A DNA stretch of 10,404 bases from Planctomycetota bacterium (GCA_023417885.1 JAEZED010000050.1:1-10404), one strand, 5' to 3'; positions 1-9,536 are shown, counted from the first letter of the stretch. The notes: generated by a model from the letters alone, not told the origin. Numbers and translations: made by a program.

Positions 1-174
1 CATTGGCGATGTGTGCACGCACTTCGGGACGCGCAAGCGCGGTTGTCCCCACGGCTGTTCCGTTTGGCCAAACGGCGGCGTCGGTTGGACAACCGCCTTG
101 CAGGCGAACGGCTCGCCGGTCGCAGGATCCGGATGGTTCGAGAGTGCCGCCTCGCCTTCCAGCCGAACGGCCAT
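1..174 (-). CDS. possible partial gene running off the left edge
   Basis: After the stop of the 172-aa gene at 202-204, the same minus-strand frame stays open to the window edge. It has an ATG at 174 and gives 58 codons without a stop, with residues such as LSNHPDPATGEPF near the start. About three quarters of its third positions are G or C, which is compatible with a gene but slightly low for this window. Against it, there is no clear ribosome binding site, and a large symmetric inverted repeat (33-101) sits inside it, making the product oddly Gln/Pro-rich. I do not recognise the protein. It may equally be intergenic DNA. Confidence 0.25.
   Translation of the reverse strand, partial: MAVRLEGEAALSNHPDPATGEPFACKAVVQPTPPFGQTEQPWGQPRLRVPKCVHTSPM
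33..101. repeat. compound symmetric inverted repeat
   Basis: A perfect 16-bp palindrome (CCGTTTGGCCAAACGG, 60-75) lies exactly at the centre of a second perfect inverted repeat with 10-bp arms (GCGGTTGTCC at 39-48, GGACAACCGC at 87-96). Both are centred on 67.5. Past a one-base bulge at C38, the pairing continues for five more pairs (33-37 with 97-101). The arms are separated from the core by an 11 by 11 base internal loop. It could form a long hairpin or cruciform on either strand. It may be the transcription end for the minus-strand gene that stops at 202, a protein binding site, or a mobile palindromic repeat. Confidence 0.7.
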
Positions 175-201
175 TGCAGCTTCGAGGAGCGTTTCTCCCT
201 T

Positions 202-720
202 TCACCCCTTCTTCTTCTCCCCCGGCGGAAGCTCCGGCTCCGGGGGCGGTTCCACCAGGTCCTGCGCCATGCGACCCAGGAAGAACTGGAGCTCGTTCGC
301 CGCAACCGCGCAGGGCAGCGGGTCGCGCAGGTCGTACTGGTGGTTGTGATCCTCCGCCGTGTCCTGGTCGCGGCGCTCCCCCTCGGTGATGATGTGGTGC
401 TCGAACGTCACCGCGTCCTCGTGGCTCTGCATGATCACCAGCTCGCCCCAGCGCCAGGTCAGGTGAACGCGCAGGGAAAGCTGGTTGCCCCACGTGCTGA
501 CGCGATGCACCACGCGGTCGCGCGCCAGCGTCTTCGTCAGCGCGTCCATCGCCGGGAAGACGCAGTCGCGAAGAAAGGCGAGGTAGTTGTCGTTGTAGTC
601 CTTCATGCGCTCGACCGCCTCGCGCTCGGCGGCCAGCTTCTCGTCCGGCACCTCCACGTACGGCTGTACGCGGGAGAGCCACCACTTGGTGAAGGTCTTG
701 TCCAGCATCGGGAGGGGCAT
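202..720 (-). CDS. uncharacterised 172-aa protein
   Basis: Function is not recognised. The product has no signal peptide or membrane segment, so it is probably cytoplasmic. The N-terminal third is helical and charged (DEKLAAEREAVERMKDYNDNYLAFLRD, split by few prolines). The middle has strand-like aromatic stretches (RVSTWGNQLSLRVHLTWRWGELV) and a His/Asp-rich patch (EDHNHQYDLRD). The tail is Pro/Glu/Lys-rich and looks disordered, ending in PPGEKKKG. It is the longest minus-strand frame here with normal amino-acid composition, whereas the plus-strand frames over the same bases are Arg-rich shadows. The start is uncertain: ATG at 720 or the in-frame ATG at 708, neither with a clear Shine-Dalgarno. 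It lies downstream of dnaK, but a terminator and a repeat separate them, so co-transcription is doubtful. Confidence 0.7.
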   Translation of the reverse strand: MPLPMLDKTFTKWWLSRVQPYVEVPDEKLAAEREAVERMKDYNDNYLAFLRDCVFPAMDALTKTLARDRVVHRVSTWGNQLSLRVHLTWRWGELVIMQSHEDAVTFEHHIITEGERRDQDTAEDHNHQYDLRDPLPCAVAANELQFFLGRMAQDLVEPPPEPELPPGEKKKG

Positions 721-779
721 GATAGTGGCAGCCCGCGACGGATGGCAGCGGCCGGCAGGCAGAACACACGTCGGCAGGC

Positions 780-819
780 AAAGGAAGAAGGGCAGAAGCC
801 ACGCAAGCAGCCTCTGCCC
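780..819 (-). terminator. probable rho-independent terminator of dnaK
   Basis: The arms 790-799 (GGGCAGAAGC) and 810-819 (GCCTCTGCCC) pair over ten positions with one mismatch around a ten-base loop. Read on the minus strand, the hairpin is followed immediately by a pyrimidine tract rich in T (TTCTTCCTTT, 789 down to 780). It lies about 65 bases beyond the dnaK stop and before the next minus-strand gene, the expected place for a dnaK terminator. Confidence 0.55.
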
Positions 820-840
820 TCCGACATCCTTCCAACCCCC

Positions 841-875
841 AACTCCTAACTTCTAACTCCTAACTCCTAACCCTG
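841..875. repeat. heptamer tandem repeat (AACTCCT)
   Basis: Four tandem 7-base units are visible at 841, 848, 855 and 862 (AACTCCT, with one AACTTCT variant), followed by a degenerate fifth (AACCCTG). On the minus strand the unit reads AGGAGTT. It sits eight bases past the dnaK stop codon, in otherwise non-coding DNA. Short heptamer repeats of this kind occur in intergenic regions of several bacteria. I see no coding role. Confidence 0.8.
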
Positions 876-882
876 CCCCACC

Positions 883-2817
<1,935 letters not shown>

Positions 2818-2863
2818 GTCTTGCTCCGATCTCCGCACTCGTCGGAGAGATTTGCCTGCACAC

Positions 2864-2890
2864 GAATTAGGTGAACAGGGCCTTGTGCAA
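2864..2890 (-). promoter_or_regulatory. candidate dnaK promoter
   Basis: On the minus strand TTGCAC (2890-2885) and TAATTC (2869-2864) are 15 bases apart; shifting the -35 by one base to TTTGCA gives 16. Transcription would start about 40 bases before the dnaK ATG. The boxes are imperfect and I see no sigma-32-like or CIRCE heat-shock signature, so this is only a proposal. Confidence 0.35.
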
Positions 2891-3030
2891 AGGATGTGCC
2901 AGCTTGACCGGGCGCAGCGGCCTCGACGGACGCCCTGACGGCCTTGCGATTGTCAGCGATGTCAGTCGCCATGCACGATACCTGTCATTTTGGCAACAGG
3001 TCACCGAGCCTCCGCCGTCCAGGCGACCGT

Positions 3031-3059
3031 TTGCGTGCCCGGACGCGGGCCTCTAGCAT
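3031..3059 (+). promoter_or_regulatory. candidate hemL promoter, leaderless arrangement
   Basis: TTGCGT (3031-3036), 17 bases, then TAGCAT (3054-3059). The -10 box ends six bases before the hemL ATG at 3066, so the transcript would begin at or within a base or two of the start codon. No Shine-Dalgarno precedes the ATG, which fits a leaderless mRNA. Confidence 0.5.
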
Positions 3060-3065
3060 CGCGGC

Positions 3066-4439
<1,374 letters not shown>

Positions 4440-4443
4440 GGCC

Positions 4444-4463
4444 GGGCGCAAAAAATGCGTCCC
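4444..4463 (+). terminator. A-looped hairpin after hemL
   Basis: GGGCGCA (4444-4450) and TGCGTCCC (4456-4463) pair around an AAAAA loop with one bulged base, four bases after the hemL stop. No T tract follows, so termination is uncertain. Confidence 0.3.
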
Positions 4464-4478
4464 GGGCGCCGGATGGCT

Positions 4479-4507
4479 TTGACAACCGGAGCCGGGGGTG
4501 TCACACT
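4479..4507 (+). promoter_or_regulatory. candidate promoter of the SH3-repeat protein gene
   Basis: A perfect TTGACA (4479-4484) is followed 17 bases later by CACACT (4502-4507), a weak -10. It would give a leader of roughly 90 bases that contains a small hairpin (TGCCGG at 4520-4525 with CCGGCA at 4532-4537). Confidence 0.4.
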
Positions 4508-4601
4508 CTGGCGCAACTCTGCCGGCGGAGTCCGGCATGGCTTCATCTCAAAGCGACGTGATCCCGTCGCCGGTTACGCATCAGGCACACGGAGGTGCAA
4601 C

Positions 4602-6104
4602 GTGCATCCGACTCGTCGATCCCGCTCATCCGTTTCCGCTGACCCGGCCGCAGGCCAGGCTTTCGGCTCGCTACCGCTGCTGGTGGACACGCGGATCTTC
4701 CGCTCCCGCCCGCGCCCGGGCGTCGTCTGGGCCGCCCTGCTGATGGGCCTGGCCGCGCTGCTGGTGGCCTCCACCCCGGCCGGCGCGCAGAGCAACGACT
4801 CGCTGATCGCCGAGCGGCAGTTCATGGGCGCCGCCCAGCGCGACGGCGTGGTGGTCCGCAGCGGGCCCAGCGCCGGACACCTGAACGTCACGACGCTGCC
4901 GAAGGATGAGCAGGTCGTCGTCGTCGGCGTCAACGGAGACTTCCTCCAGATCCTCCCGCCCCAGGGCACGTTCTGCCTCGTCCCCCGCGCCCGCGTGAAC
5001 GTGCGCGGCGAGGCCGGCGGCGAGAAGATCGGCCGAGTCACCGAGGCCTGCTCCGTCAAGGCGGGCAGCCGAATCAACAACATGCCCGGCGAGACGACCG
5101 CGCGCCTCCCGGAGGGGGCCGAGGTCGTCGTCATCGGCGAGGACAGCACCTACTACCACGTCGTTCCCCCCAAGGAAGTCTTCTTCTACGTGCAGAAGAG
5201 CGAGCTCGCACGCGTTCGCGAGGTCCGCGTGACCGAGACGGCGCGCGGCTGGTCCGTGGGCGATCTGCCTCCTGCCGGCGGCCTGGCGGACGCCGGCGCC
5301 AACACCGGGGAAGCCGCCGCGCAGCCCCAGGGACAGCCCGAGGGTCCGGTCGCCCAAGGTGATGCGCAGCAACCCCAGCAGCCCCAGCAGCCGGGTGCCG
5401 CCGAGTCCGCGGAGACGCCGCCGGTCGTGACGCAGATCCCGGAGATCCCGGAGGTCGTCCTCCCGACAACCCGCCCCGCGGTCTACGTCGAGTTCGAGGA
5501 GCTGGACAAGCGCTACAGCGCGGTCGGCAACGATCCGGTCGAGGAGCAGCCGCTGGAAGAGCTCAAGCAGGCCTTCCAGGCGCTGCTGGCCAAGGCCAAG
5601 GAAGAGGGCCGCGTCGGAGGGCTCGTGCCCGCGATCGAGATGCGCCTCCGCACCATCGAGGTGCGCCAGGAGGCCCTCCAGGATCTTCGCGCCGTGCAGG
5701 CCATGCGCGAGGAGATGGACAAGCGACAGAAGATGCTCGAGGCCGAGAGCCAGGAACTGGCCGAACGCGTCGAGAACTCCAAGGTGACCGTCTACACCGC
5801 CGTCGGCGTCCTTCAGCCCAGCACGCTCCAAGTCGGCTCCACCCCGATCTTCCGCCTGTGCGATCCGGGCAACGGCCGGACGATCATCTACCTCCGCGCC
5901 GAGGGTGAGCAGGCCCAGTCGCTTGCCCGTCACCTCGAGAAGTTCATCGGCGTCCGCGGTGCCAAGACGGACGACAAGGACCTCTCGATGACCTTCATCC
6001 AGGTGAATCACGTCGCCGGAGTCGATCCTGCCGAGGTCTTCAAGAGCGTCGCCGCCGAGCTGATTCCCCCCAGCATGGTTCAGAACGCGGGTGTATCGGA
6101 CTGA
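4602..6104 (+). CDS. exported SH3-repeat and coiled-coil protein, function unknown
   Basis: The GTG at 4602 is chosen because GGAGG (4591-4595) sits six bases upstream; it gives 500 aa. After a long basic N-region, a hydrophobic segment (40-58) and ASTPAGAQ suggest signal-peptide cleavage near residue 63, or a membrane anchor. Two similar beta-rich repeats follow (about 80-135 and 150-205). Both have a V-V-V-G core, an aromatic, then I/V-x-P-P-x-x-x-F, as in bacterial SH3-type domains that often bind cell wall. A Gln/Pro/Gly/Ala linker (220-275) leads to a charged helical coiled-coil region (315-395). The C-terminal mixed region (396-500) I do not recognise. The location is probably periplasmic. 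It has its own promoter candidate and terminator, so is likely monocistronic. A cell-envelope role is inference. Confidence 0.8.
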   Translation: MHPTRRSRSSVSADPAAGQAFGSLPLLVDTRIFRSRPRPGVVWAALLMGLAALLVASTPAGAQSNDSLIAERQFMGAAQRDGVVVRSGPSAGHLNVTTLPKDEQVVVVGVNGDFLQILPPQGTFCLVPRARVNVRGEAGGEKIGRVTEACSVKAGSRINNMPGETTARLPEGAEVVVIGEDSTYYHVVPPKEVFFYVQKSELARVREVRVTETARGWSVGDLPPAGGLADAGANTGEAAAQPQGQPEGPVAQGDAQQPQQPQQPGAAESAETPPVVTQIPEIPEVVLPTTRPAVYVEFEELDKRYSAVGNDPVEEQPLEELKQAFQALLAKAKEEGRVGGLVPAIEMRLRTIEVRQEALQDLRAVQAMREEMDKRQKMLEAESQELAERVENSKVTVYTAVGVLQPSTLQVGSTPIFRLCDPGNGRTIIYLRAEGEQAQSLARHLEKFIGVRGAKTDDKDLSMTFIQVNHVAGVDPAEVFKSVAAELIPPSMVQNAGVSD

Positions 6105-6143
6105 CCTCCGCCCCCGGGGGGTGGCGGGACAAGCAGTATCAGG

Positions 6144-6178
6144 AAGCCGGCCCGGAAGTGACCCTTCCGGGCTGGCTT
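6144..6178 (+). terminator. strong hairpin terminator
   Basis: AAGCCGGCCCGGAAG (6144-6158) and CTTCCGGGCTGGCTT (6164-6178) pair over 15 positions with a single G-U and a five-base loop (TGACC). It is 40 bases after the stop of the SH3-repeat gene. Only a weak T stretch follows, but the stem is long and GC-rich. The rest of 6179-6277 holds no other clear signal. Confidence 0.7.
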
Positions 6179-6277
6179 GCTTCGGAAACGGATCGGATGA
6201 ACACGTCGGGAGAAGTTGTCGATGCGTGATATGGCGGCGTGATGTGAGGCCGGCCGGGCGTTCAGCCAGGAGCCGCG

Positions 6278-6583
6278 ATGGACGGAATCCCCACGAGCAC
6301 CGCCGCGAGCATCAGCGGCGCGCTGTCGGCGCAGAACGTGACTCAGCAGCAGCAGTCGGCGCGCCTGGAGCGTCTTCGCCGCCTCCGCGAGCGCAACGCC
6401 GCAACCGAGGCCGAAGACGAAGCCAGCGACGCCCCGGTCGATCGCACGGAGGAAACCTCAGCCATCCTCGAGCTGCGCCCCCACGAGCACCCCGTTGCTC
6501 CCCCGCCTCCGCCGGCACGCCGCGAGCCACGCGCTCACCCCGATCAGAAGCCCGCCGAGCCGACGCTGGACGTTCAGGCGTAG
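6278..6583 (+). CDS. small uncharacterised protein, 101 aa
   Basis: The function is unknown. The ATG at 6278 is supported by AGGAG (6268-6272) five bases upstream. The N terminus is Ser/Ala/Thr-rich (MDGIPTSTAASISGALSAQN), followed by QQQQSARLERLRRLRERNAA, a probable short amphipathic basic helix. The rest is acidic, then Pro/His/Arg-rich and low in complexity (APPPPPARREP), so likely disordered. No signal peptide, membrane segment or known fold is visible. It has its own leader behind the terminator at 6144-6178, so is probably transcribed alone. It ends eight bases from the purD stop on the other strand, with no room for a terminator between them. The ribosome site and intact frame argue for a real gene; the composition leaves some doubt. 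Confidence 0.6.
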   Translation: MDGIPTSTAASISGALSAQNVTQQQQSARLERLRRLRERNAATEAEDEASDAPVDRTEETSAILELRPHEHPVAPPPPPARREPRAHPDQKPAEPTLDVQA

Positions 6584-6591
6584 CGCGCGTC

Positions 6592-7887
6592 TCACGCGGC
6601 GCCGATCGGCCCGACGCGCTCGCCGATGTCGCGGCGGTAGTGCATCCCGTCGAACGAGATCCGATCCACCGCCTCGTACGCGCGACGGCGCGCCGACGCA
6701 AGGTCCTCACCCAGCGCCGTGACCGCCAGCACGCGTCCGCCGTTGGTCACAAGCTGGCCGTCGCGCATTGCGGTCCCGCTGTGGAACACCTGCACGTCCG
6801 GCAGGCCCCCCGCCTCCTCCACGCCCGTGATCGGAACGCCCGAGAGGTACTTCCCCGGGTAGCCGCGGCTCGCGAGGATCACCGACACCGCCGTGCGTGG
6901 ATCCCAGTCGATCGAATCGACCACCTCCGCCAGCCTCCCTTCGGCGACGGCCAGCAGCGCCTGGAGCAGGTCGCCGCGCCAGCGCATCATCAGCGGCTGC
7001 GTCTCCGGGTCGCCGAAGCGCACGTTGAACTCCAGCACGCGCGGCCCGCCGGCCGTCAGCATCAGGCCCGCGTACAGACACCCGCGGAACTCGATTCCCT
7101 CGCGCGCCAGCCCGTCGAGCGTCGGAACGAGGATGTCCGCCTCGATCTGGCGCAACAGCGCGTCGTCCACCGTGCGCGCCGGGGTAAAGGCCCCCATCCC
7201 GCCCGTCATCGGGCCAGTGTTCCCCTCTCCCACCGGCTTGTGATCCTGGCAGAGCTCCAGCACGAACAGCTCCCGCCGATCCACGAGCGCCAGCACGCTG
7301 CACTCGATCCCCTCCAGGTATTCCTCGATCACCACCGCGTTGCCCGCCTCGCCGAACACGCCACGCCGCATCGACTCGTCGATTGCCTCCAGCGCGTCCT
7401 GCTCGCGGAAGCAGACCGTCACGCCCTTTCCCTTCGCCAGTCCCGCCGCCTTTACCACACACGGCGTGCCGCGACGCCTCACCCACGAATCCGCCAGATC
7501 CGCATTCGTGAAGGTGCGCGCATCCGCCGTCGGCACCGACGCCTGCCGCATCACCTCCTTGGCGAAGGCCTTGTCCCCCTCCAGCCGCGCCGCCGCCCGG
7601 CGCGGACCGAACACCCGAAGACCGGCAGCGACCAGGTCATCGGCGATCCCCGCCGCCAGCGGATCCTCCGGCCCCACGACAACCAGCCCGATCTCATGCT
7701 CCCGGCAGAACCGCGCGACGGCGGCGTGGTCGGTCACCGGGACGTTCACGCACTCGGCAACCTCCGCGATGCCGGGATTGCCGGGCATCGCGTAGAGTCG
7801 GCCCAGGGTGGGAGACTGTGACAGGCGCCAGGCCAGCGCATGCTCGCGTCCGCCGCCTCCGATGATCGCTACGTTCACTTCTGCCAT
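6592..7887 (-). CDS. purD: phosphoribosylamine-glycine ligase (GAR synthetase)
   Basis: PurD joins glycine to 5-phosphoribosylamine with ATP, the second step of de novo purine synthesis, in the cytoplasm. The 431-aa product has the usual length. Domains in order: N-terminal GGGGREHALAW (10-20); the substrate region NPGIAEVAE; ATP-grasp with GDKAFAKEVM (104-113), VVKAAGLAKGKGV (144-156), EEYLEGIECS (188-197), DHKPVGEGNTGPMTGGMGA (215-233); metal and ATP residues in LEFNVRFGDPETQ (285-297); then the C-terminal domain with ILASRGYPGKY. The start is the ATG at 7887, which gives MAEVNVAIIGGGG; the frame extends 35 codons upstream, but those residues are not PurD-like. Its Shine-Dalgarno is weak. 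It is transcribed toward the small gene at 6278-6583. No other purine gene is adjacent. Confidence 0.97.
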   Translation of the reverse strand: MAEVNVAIIGGGGREHALAWRLSQSPTLGRLYAMPGNPGIAEVAECVNVPVTDHAAVARFCREHEIGLVVVGPEDPLAAGIADDLVAAGLRVFGPRRAAARLEGDKAFAKEVMRQASVPTADARTFTNADLADSWVRRRGTPCVVKAAGLAKGKGVTVCFREQDALEAIDESMRRGVFGEAGNAVVIEEYLEGIECSVLALVDRRELFVLELCQDHKPVGEGNTGPMTGGMGAFTPARTVDDALLRQIEADILVPTLDGLAREGIEFRGCLYAGLMLTAGGPRVLEFNVRFGDPETQPLMMRWRGDLLQALLAVAEGRLAEVVDSIDWDPRTAVSVILASRGYPGKYLSGVPITGVEEAGGLPDVQVFHSGTAMRDGQLVTNGGRVLAVTALGEDLASARRRAYEAVDRISFDGMHYRRDIGERVGPIGAA

Positions 7888-7921
7888 GCGTCTGCCGGGG
7901 GATGAAAGGTTCCGTGCGAGG

Positions 7922-7927
7922 ATAGTA
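7922..7927 (-). promoter_or_regulatory. possible purD -10 box
   Basis: On the minus strand TACTAT (7927-7922) lies 34 bases before the purD ATG. No good -35 is seen 16-18 bases further up, so this rests on the -10 alone. Confidence 0.3.
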
Positions 7928-8024
7928 CCCGCGGCGCGTTGCGGGCGATCGAGCCGGCTTTGTCGCGGAGCATGGACGGCTCCCCTTGCCACCCGGACAG
8001 GGGTGCCACGGGTCCGGAATCCGC

Positions 8025-8051
8025 TTGCCGGCCCGGCACAGGGCCTATACT
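8025..8051 (+). promoter_or_regulatory. tRNA-Pro promoter
   Basis: TTGCCG (8025-8030) and TATACT (8046-8051), 15 bases apart, about 38 bases before the mature tRNA. The -10 is near consensus. The spacing is short. Confidence 0.55.
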
Positions 8052-8089
8052 GTCCCGGTCGCGCCGCTCGGTGAGCGTCGCCGCCTGCT

Positions 8090-8164
8090 CGGGACGTGGC
8101 GCAGTTTGGTTAGCGCGCTTGACTGGGGGTCAAGAGGTCGCAGGTTCGAATCCTGTCGTCCCGA
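8090..8164 (+). tRNA. tRNA-Pro (anticodon GGG)
   Basis: A full cloverleaf can be drawn. The acceptor stem is CGGGACG (8090-8096) with CGTCCCG (8157-8163) and discriminator A8164. The D stem is GCGC/GCGC (8099-8102, 8113-8116). The anticodon stem CTTGA/TCAAG (8118-8122, 8130-8134) surrounds the loop CTGGGGG, with GGG at 8125-8127. The T stem is GCAGG/CCTGT with loop TTCGAAT (8145-8151). It reads the proline codon CCC, and CCU by wobble. The 3' CCA is not encoded (CTC follows), so it would be added after transcription. The integrase begins 115 bases downstream, so the 3' half is the likely attachment site of the element. Confidence 0.97.
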
Positions 8165-8182
8165 CTCAGAAGAACGTGCTGG

Positions 8183-8215
8183 ACGCGGCGAAACGCGTAC
8201 TCCCCCCAAGTGGGG
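8183..8215 (+). other. two small hairpins after tRNA-Pro
   Basis: ACGCG (8183-8187) pairs with CGCGT (8194-8198), and CCCC (8204-8207) with GGGG (8212-8215) around AAGT. They may end or help process the tRNA transcript, or belong to the attachment region. No T tract is present. Confidence 0.35.
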
Positions 8216-8240
8216 CAAGCCAGCGCATCAGGCCGGATAA

Positions 8241-8279
8241 CTTGTCAGGTGACAAGCTACCGACTGGAGCGCCTTGTCA
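8241..8279. repeat. CTTGTCA repeat cluster at the integrase start
   Basis: CTTGTCA (8241-8247) and its inverse TGACAAG (8250-8256) form a perfect two-sided site with a GG centre. A third copy, CTTGTCA (8273-8279), overlaps the A of the integrase ATG. Three 7-base copies in 39 bases next to the start suggest an operator or recombinase/RDF binding sites. Confidence 0.55.
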
Positions 8280-9451
8280 TGCCCCGAATCGCACCGTCCC
8301 TTCCGCAGCTCAAGAAGCACAAAGCAACCGGCCGCGCCTACTGCCTCGTAGACGGCCGGTTCTTCTACTTTGGACGCTACGGCACCGCCGCCGCCCGTGA
8401 AGGCTACGACCGCTTCATTGCGGAGTACCTCCAGCGTGGCCGGCGGGTGCCGACCAGCGACCCCGCAGGCGTCACCGTGGTCGAGGTGATCGCCGCATTC
8501 TGGCAGCACGCCAAGAACGAGTACCGACACCCGGACGGAACGCCCACCAGCCAGCGCCTCATCGTCAAGCTGGCAATGGGGACGCTCCGCTCGCTCTACG
8601 GCCGCACCCCCGCCGCCGACTTCGGGCCGATGGCACTCAAAGCCGTGCGGGCGCAGTTCATCCAGCAGGGCCTATCCCGCCGGACGTGCAACCTTTACAC
8701 CAGCGTCATCCGGCAGGCGTTCCGCCACGCCGTGGCCGAGGAGATGGTCCCGCCGAGCGTTGACCAGGGGCTGCGCGCCGTCCCGAACCTGCGCAGGGGG
8801 AAATCCGGGGCGAAGGAAACGGAACTGATACCGCCCGTCCCCGAGGCGGACATTGACGCGATCAAGCCATACGTGAGCAGCCAGGTATGGGCGATGATCC
8901 AGCTTCAGCAACTGACCGGTGCGAGGCCCGGCGAAGTGCTCAACCTGCGACCGCTGGACCTGGACATGAGCAGCACGCCGTGGACGTGCAAACTGGAGCA
9001 GCACAAGACCGCCCACCACGACATGGCCCGCGTGCTCTACTTCGGCCCGCAGGCCCGCGACCTAATACGCCCATTCCTGTCTAACCGCGCCGTCACTGCG
9101 CCGCTATTCAGCCCCCGCGAAGGCATCGCGGAGTTGAAGGCTCGTGGTGTCAAGGTGCGCCGCCGCTTTGCGCAGAAGCCGAACAAGCGAAAGACCGGCC
9201 GACGCGTGGGCGACGCCTACACGATTCACAGCTACCGCCGCGCCATCGAGCGGGGATGCAAGCTTGCGGGCGTGGAAGTGTGGGCTCCGAACCGGCTCCG
9301 CAAGAACGCGGCGACCGAGTTACGGAAGCAGTTCGGACTGGACGTGGCCGGTGTCATCCTGGGCCACGCCCACGGTTCGGCAATCACCGCCGCACACTAC
9401 GCCCGAGCGGACGCTGAGAAGGCGATGCAGTTCATTGAGCGGGTCGGATGA
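8279..9451 (+). CDS. tyrosine recombinase / phage-type integrase
   Basis: This is a site-specific DNA recombinase of the tyrosine family that would insert or excise the element at the tRNA-Pro site. The 390-aa product has an N-terminal arm-binding-like region (1-60), a helical core-binding (SAM-like) domain (about 65-165), and a catalytic domain (about 185-390). Catalytic residues in order: Arg216 (TGARPGE), Lys243 (QHKT), box II as N338-R-L-R341, where the usual His is Asn, then His363 (LGHA) and Tyr374 (HYARAD). The start is the ATG at 8279, with GGAG (8266-8269) nine bases upstream; the frame opens earlier at 8210 but that stretch is the repeat region. An NRLR box with AATELRK is, from memory, typical of planctomycete integrases. 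All other catalytic residues are present, so it is probably active. Confidence 0.95.
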   Translation: MPRIAPSLPQLKKHKATGRAYCLVDGRFFYFGRYGTAAAREGYDRFIAEYLQRGRRVPTSDPAGVTVVEVIAAFWQHAKNEYRHPDGTPTSQRLIVKLAMGTLRSLYGRTPAADFGPMALKAVRAQFIQQGLSRRTCNLYTSVIRQAFRHAVAEEMVPPSVDQGLRAVPNLRRGKSGAKETELIPPVPEADIDAIKPYVSSQVWAMIQLQQLTGARPGEVLNLRPLDLDMSSTPWTCKLEQHKTAHHDMARVLYFGPQARDLIRPFLSNRAVTAPLFSPREGIAELKARGVKVRRRFAQKPNKRKTGRRVGDAYTIHSYRRAIERGCKLAGVEVWAPNRLRKNAATELRKQFGLDVAGVILGHAHGSAITAAHYARADAEKAMQFIERVG

Positions 9452-9474
9452 TCCACCCGCCACAACAAAGGTCA

Positions 9475-9516
9475 CGCCCCGCCGGTTGCAAGGCCAATCA
9501 CAGGCCGGGCGGGGCG
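9475..9516 (+). terminator. GC-rich hairpin after the integrase
   Basis: CGCCCCGCC (9475-9483) and GGCGGGGCG (9508-9516) are perfect nine-base arms around a 24-base loop, just after the integrase stop and before the next ribosome site. No T tract follows; it may attenuate or stabilise the mRNA rather than end it. Confidence 0.4.
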
Positions 9517-9536
9517 CAACACACAGGAGCGAAAGG

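Noticed and set aside
13..849. Plus-strand open frame (278 codons) across the 172-aa gene and the heptamer repeat
   Set aside because: Arg/Val/His-rich, runs through a terminator hairpin and tandem repeat, no ribosome site.
2818..2900. CIRCE heat-shock operator upstream of dnaK
   Set aside because: A GCACTC-like stretch is present near 2835, but the matching inverted GAGTGC arm at the right spacing is absent.
4498..4743. Upstream open frame (81 codons) overlapping the start of the SH3-repeat gene as a leader peptide
   Set aside because: No ribosome site, Arg/Ala/Ser/Pro-rich, and it overlaps the real start far into the gene in another frame.
4671..6011. Minus-strand open frame (446 codons) opposite the SH3-repeat gene
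   Set aside because: Leu/Gly/Asp/Arg-rich shadow with no start signal; the plus-strand gene has a signal peptide and a ribosome site.
6091..7821. Plus-strand open frame (576 codons) opposite purD
   Set aside because: Arg/His-rich shadow; it also runs through the terminator hairpin at 6144-6178 and the small gene at 6278-6583.
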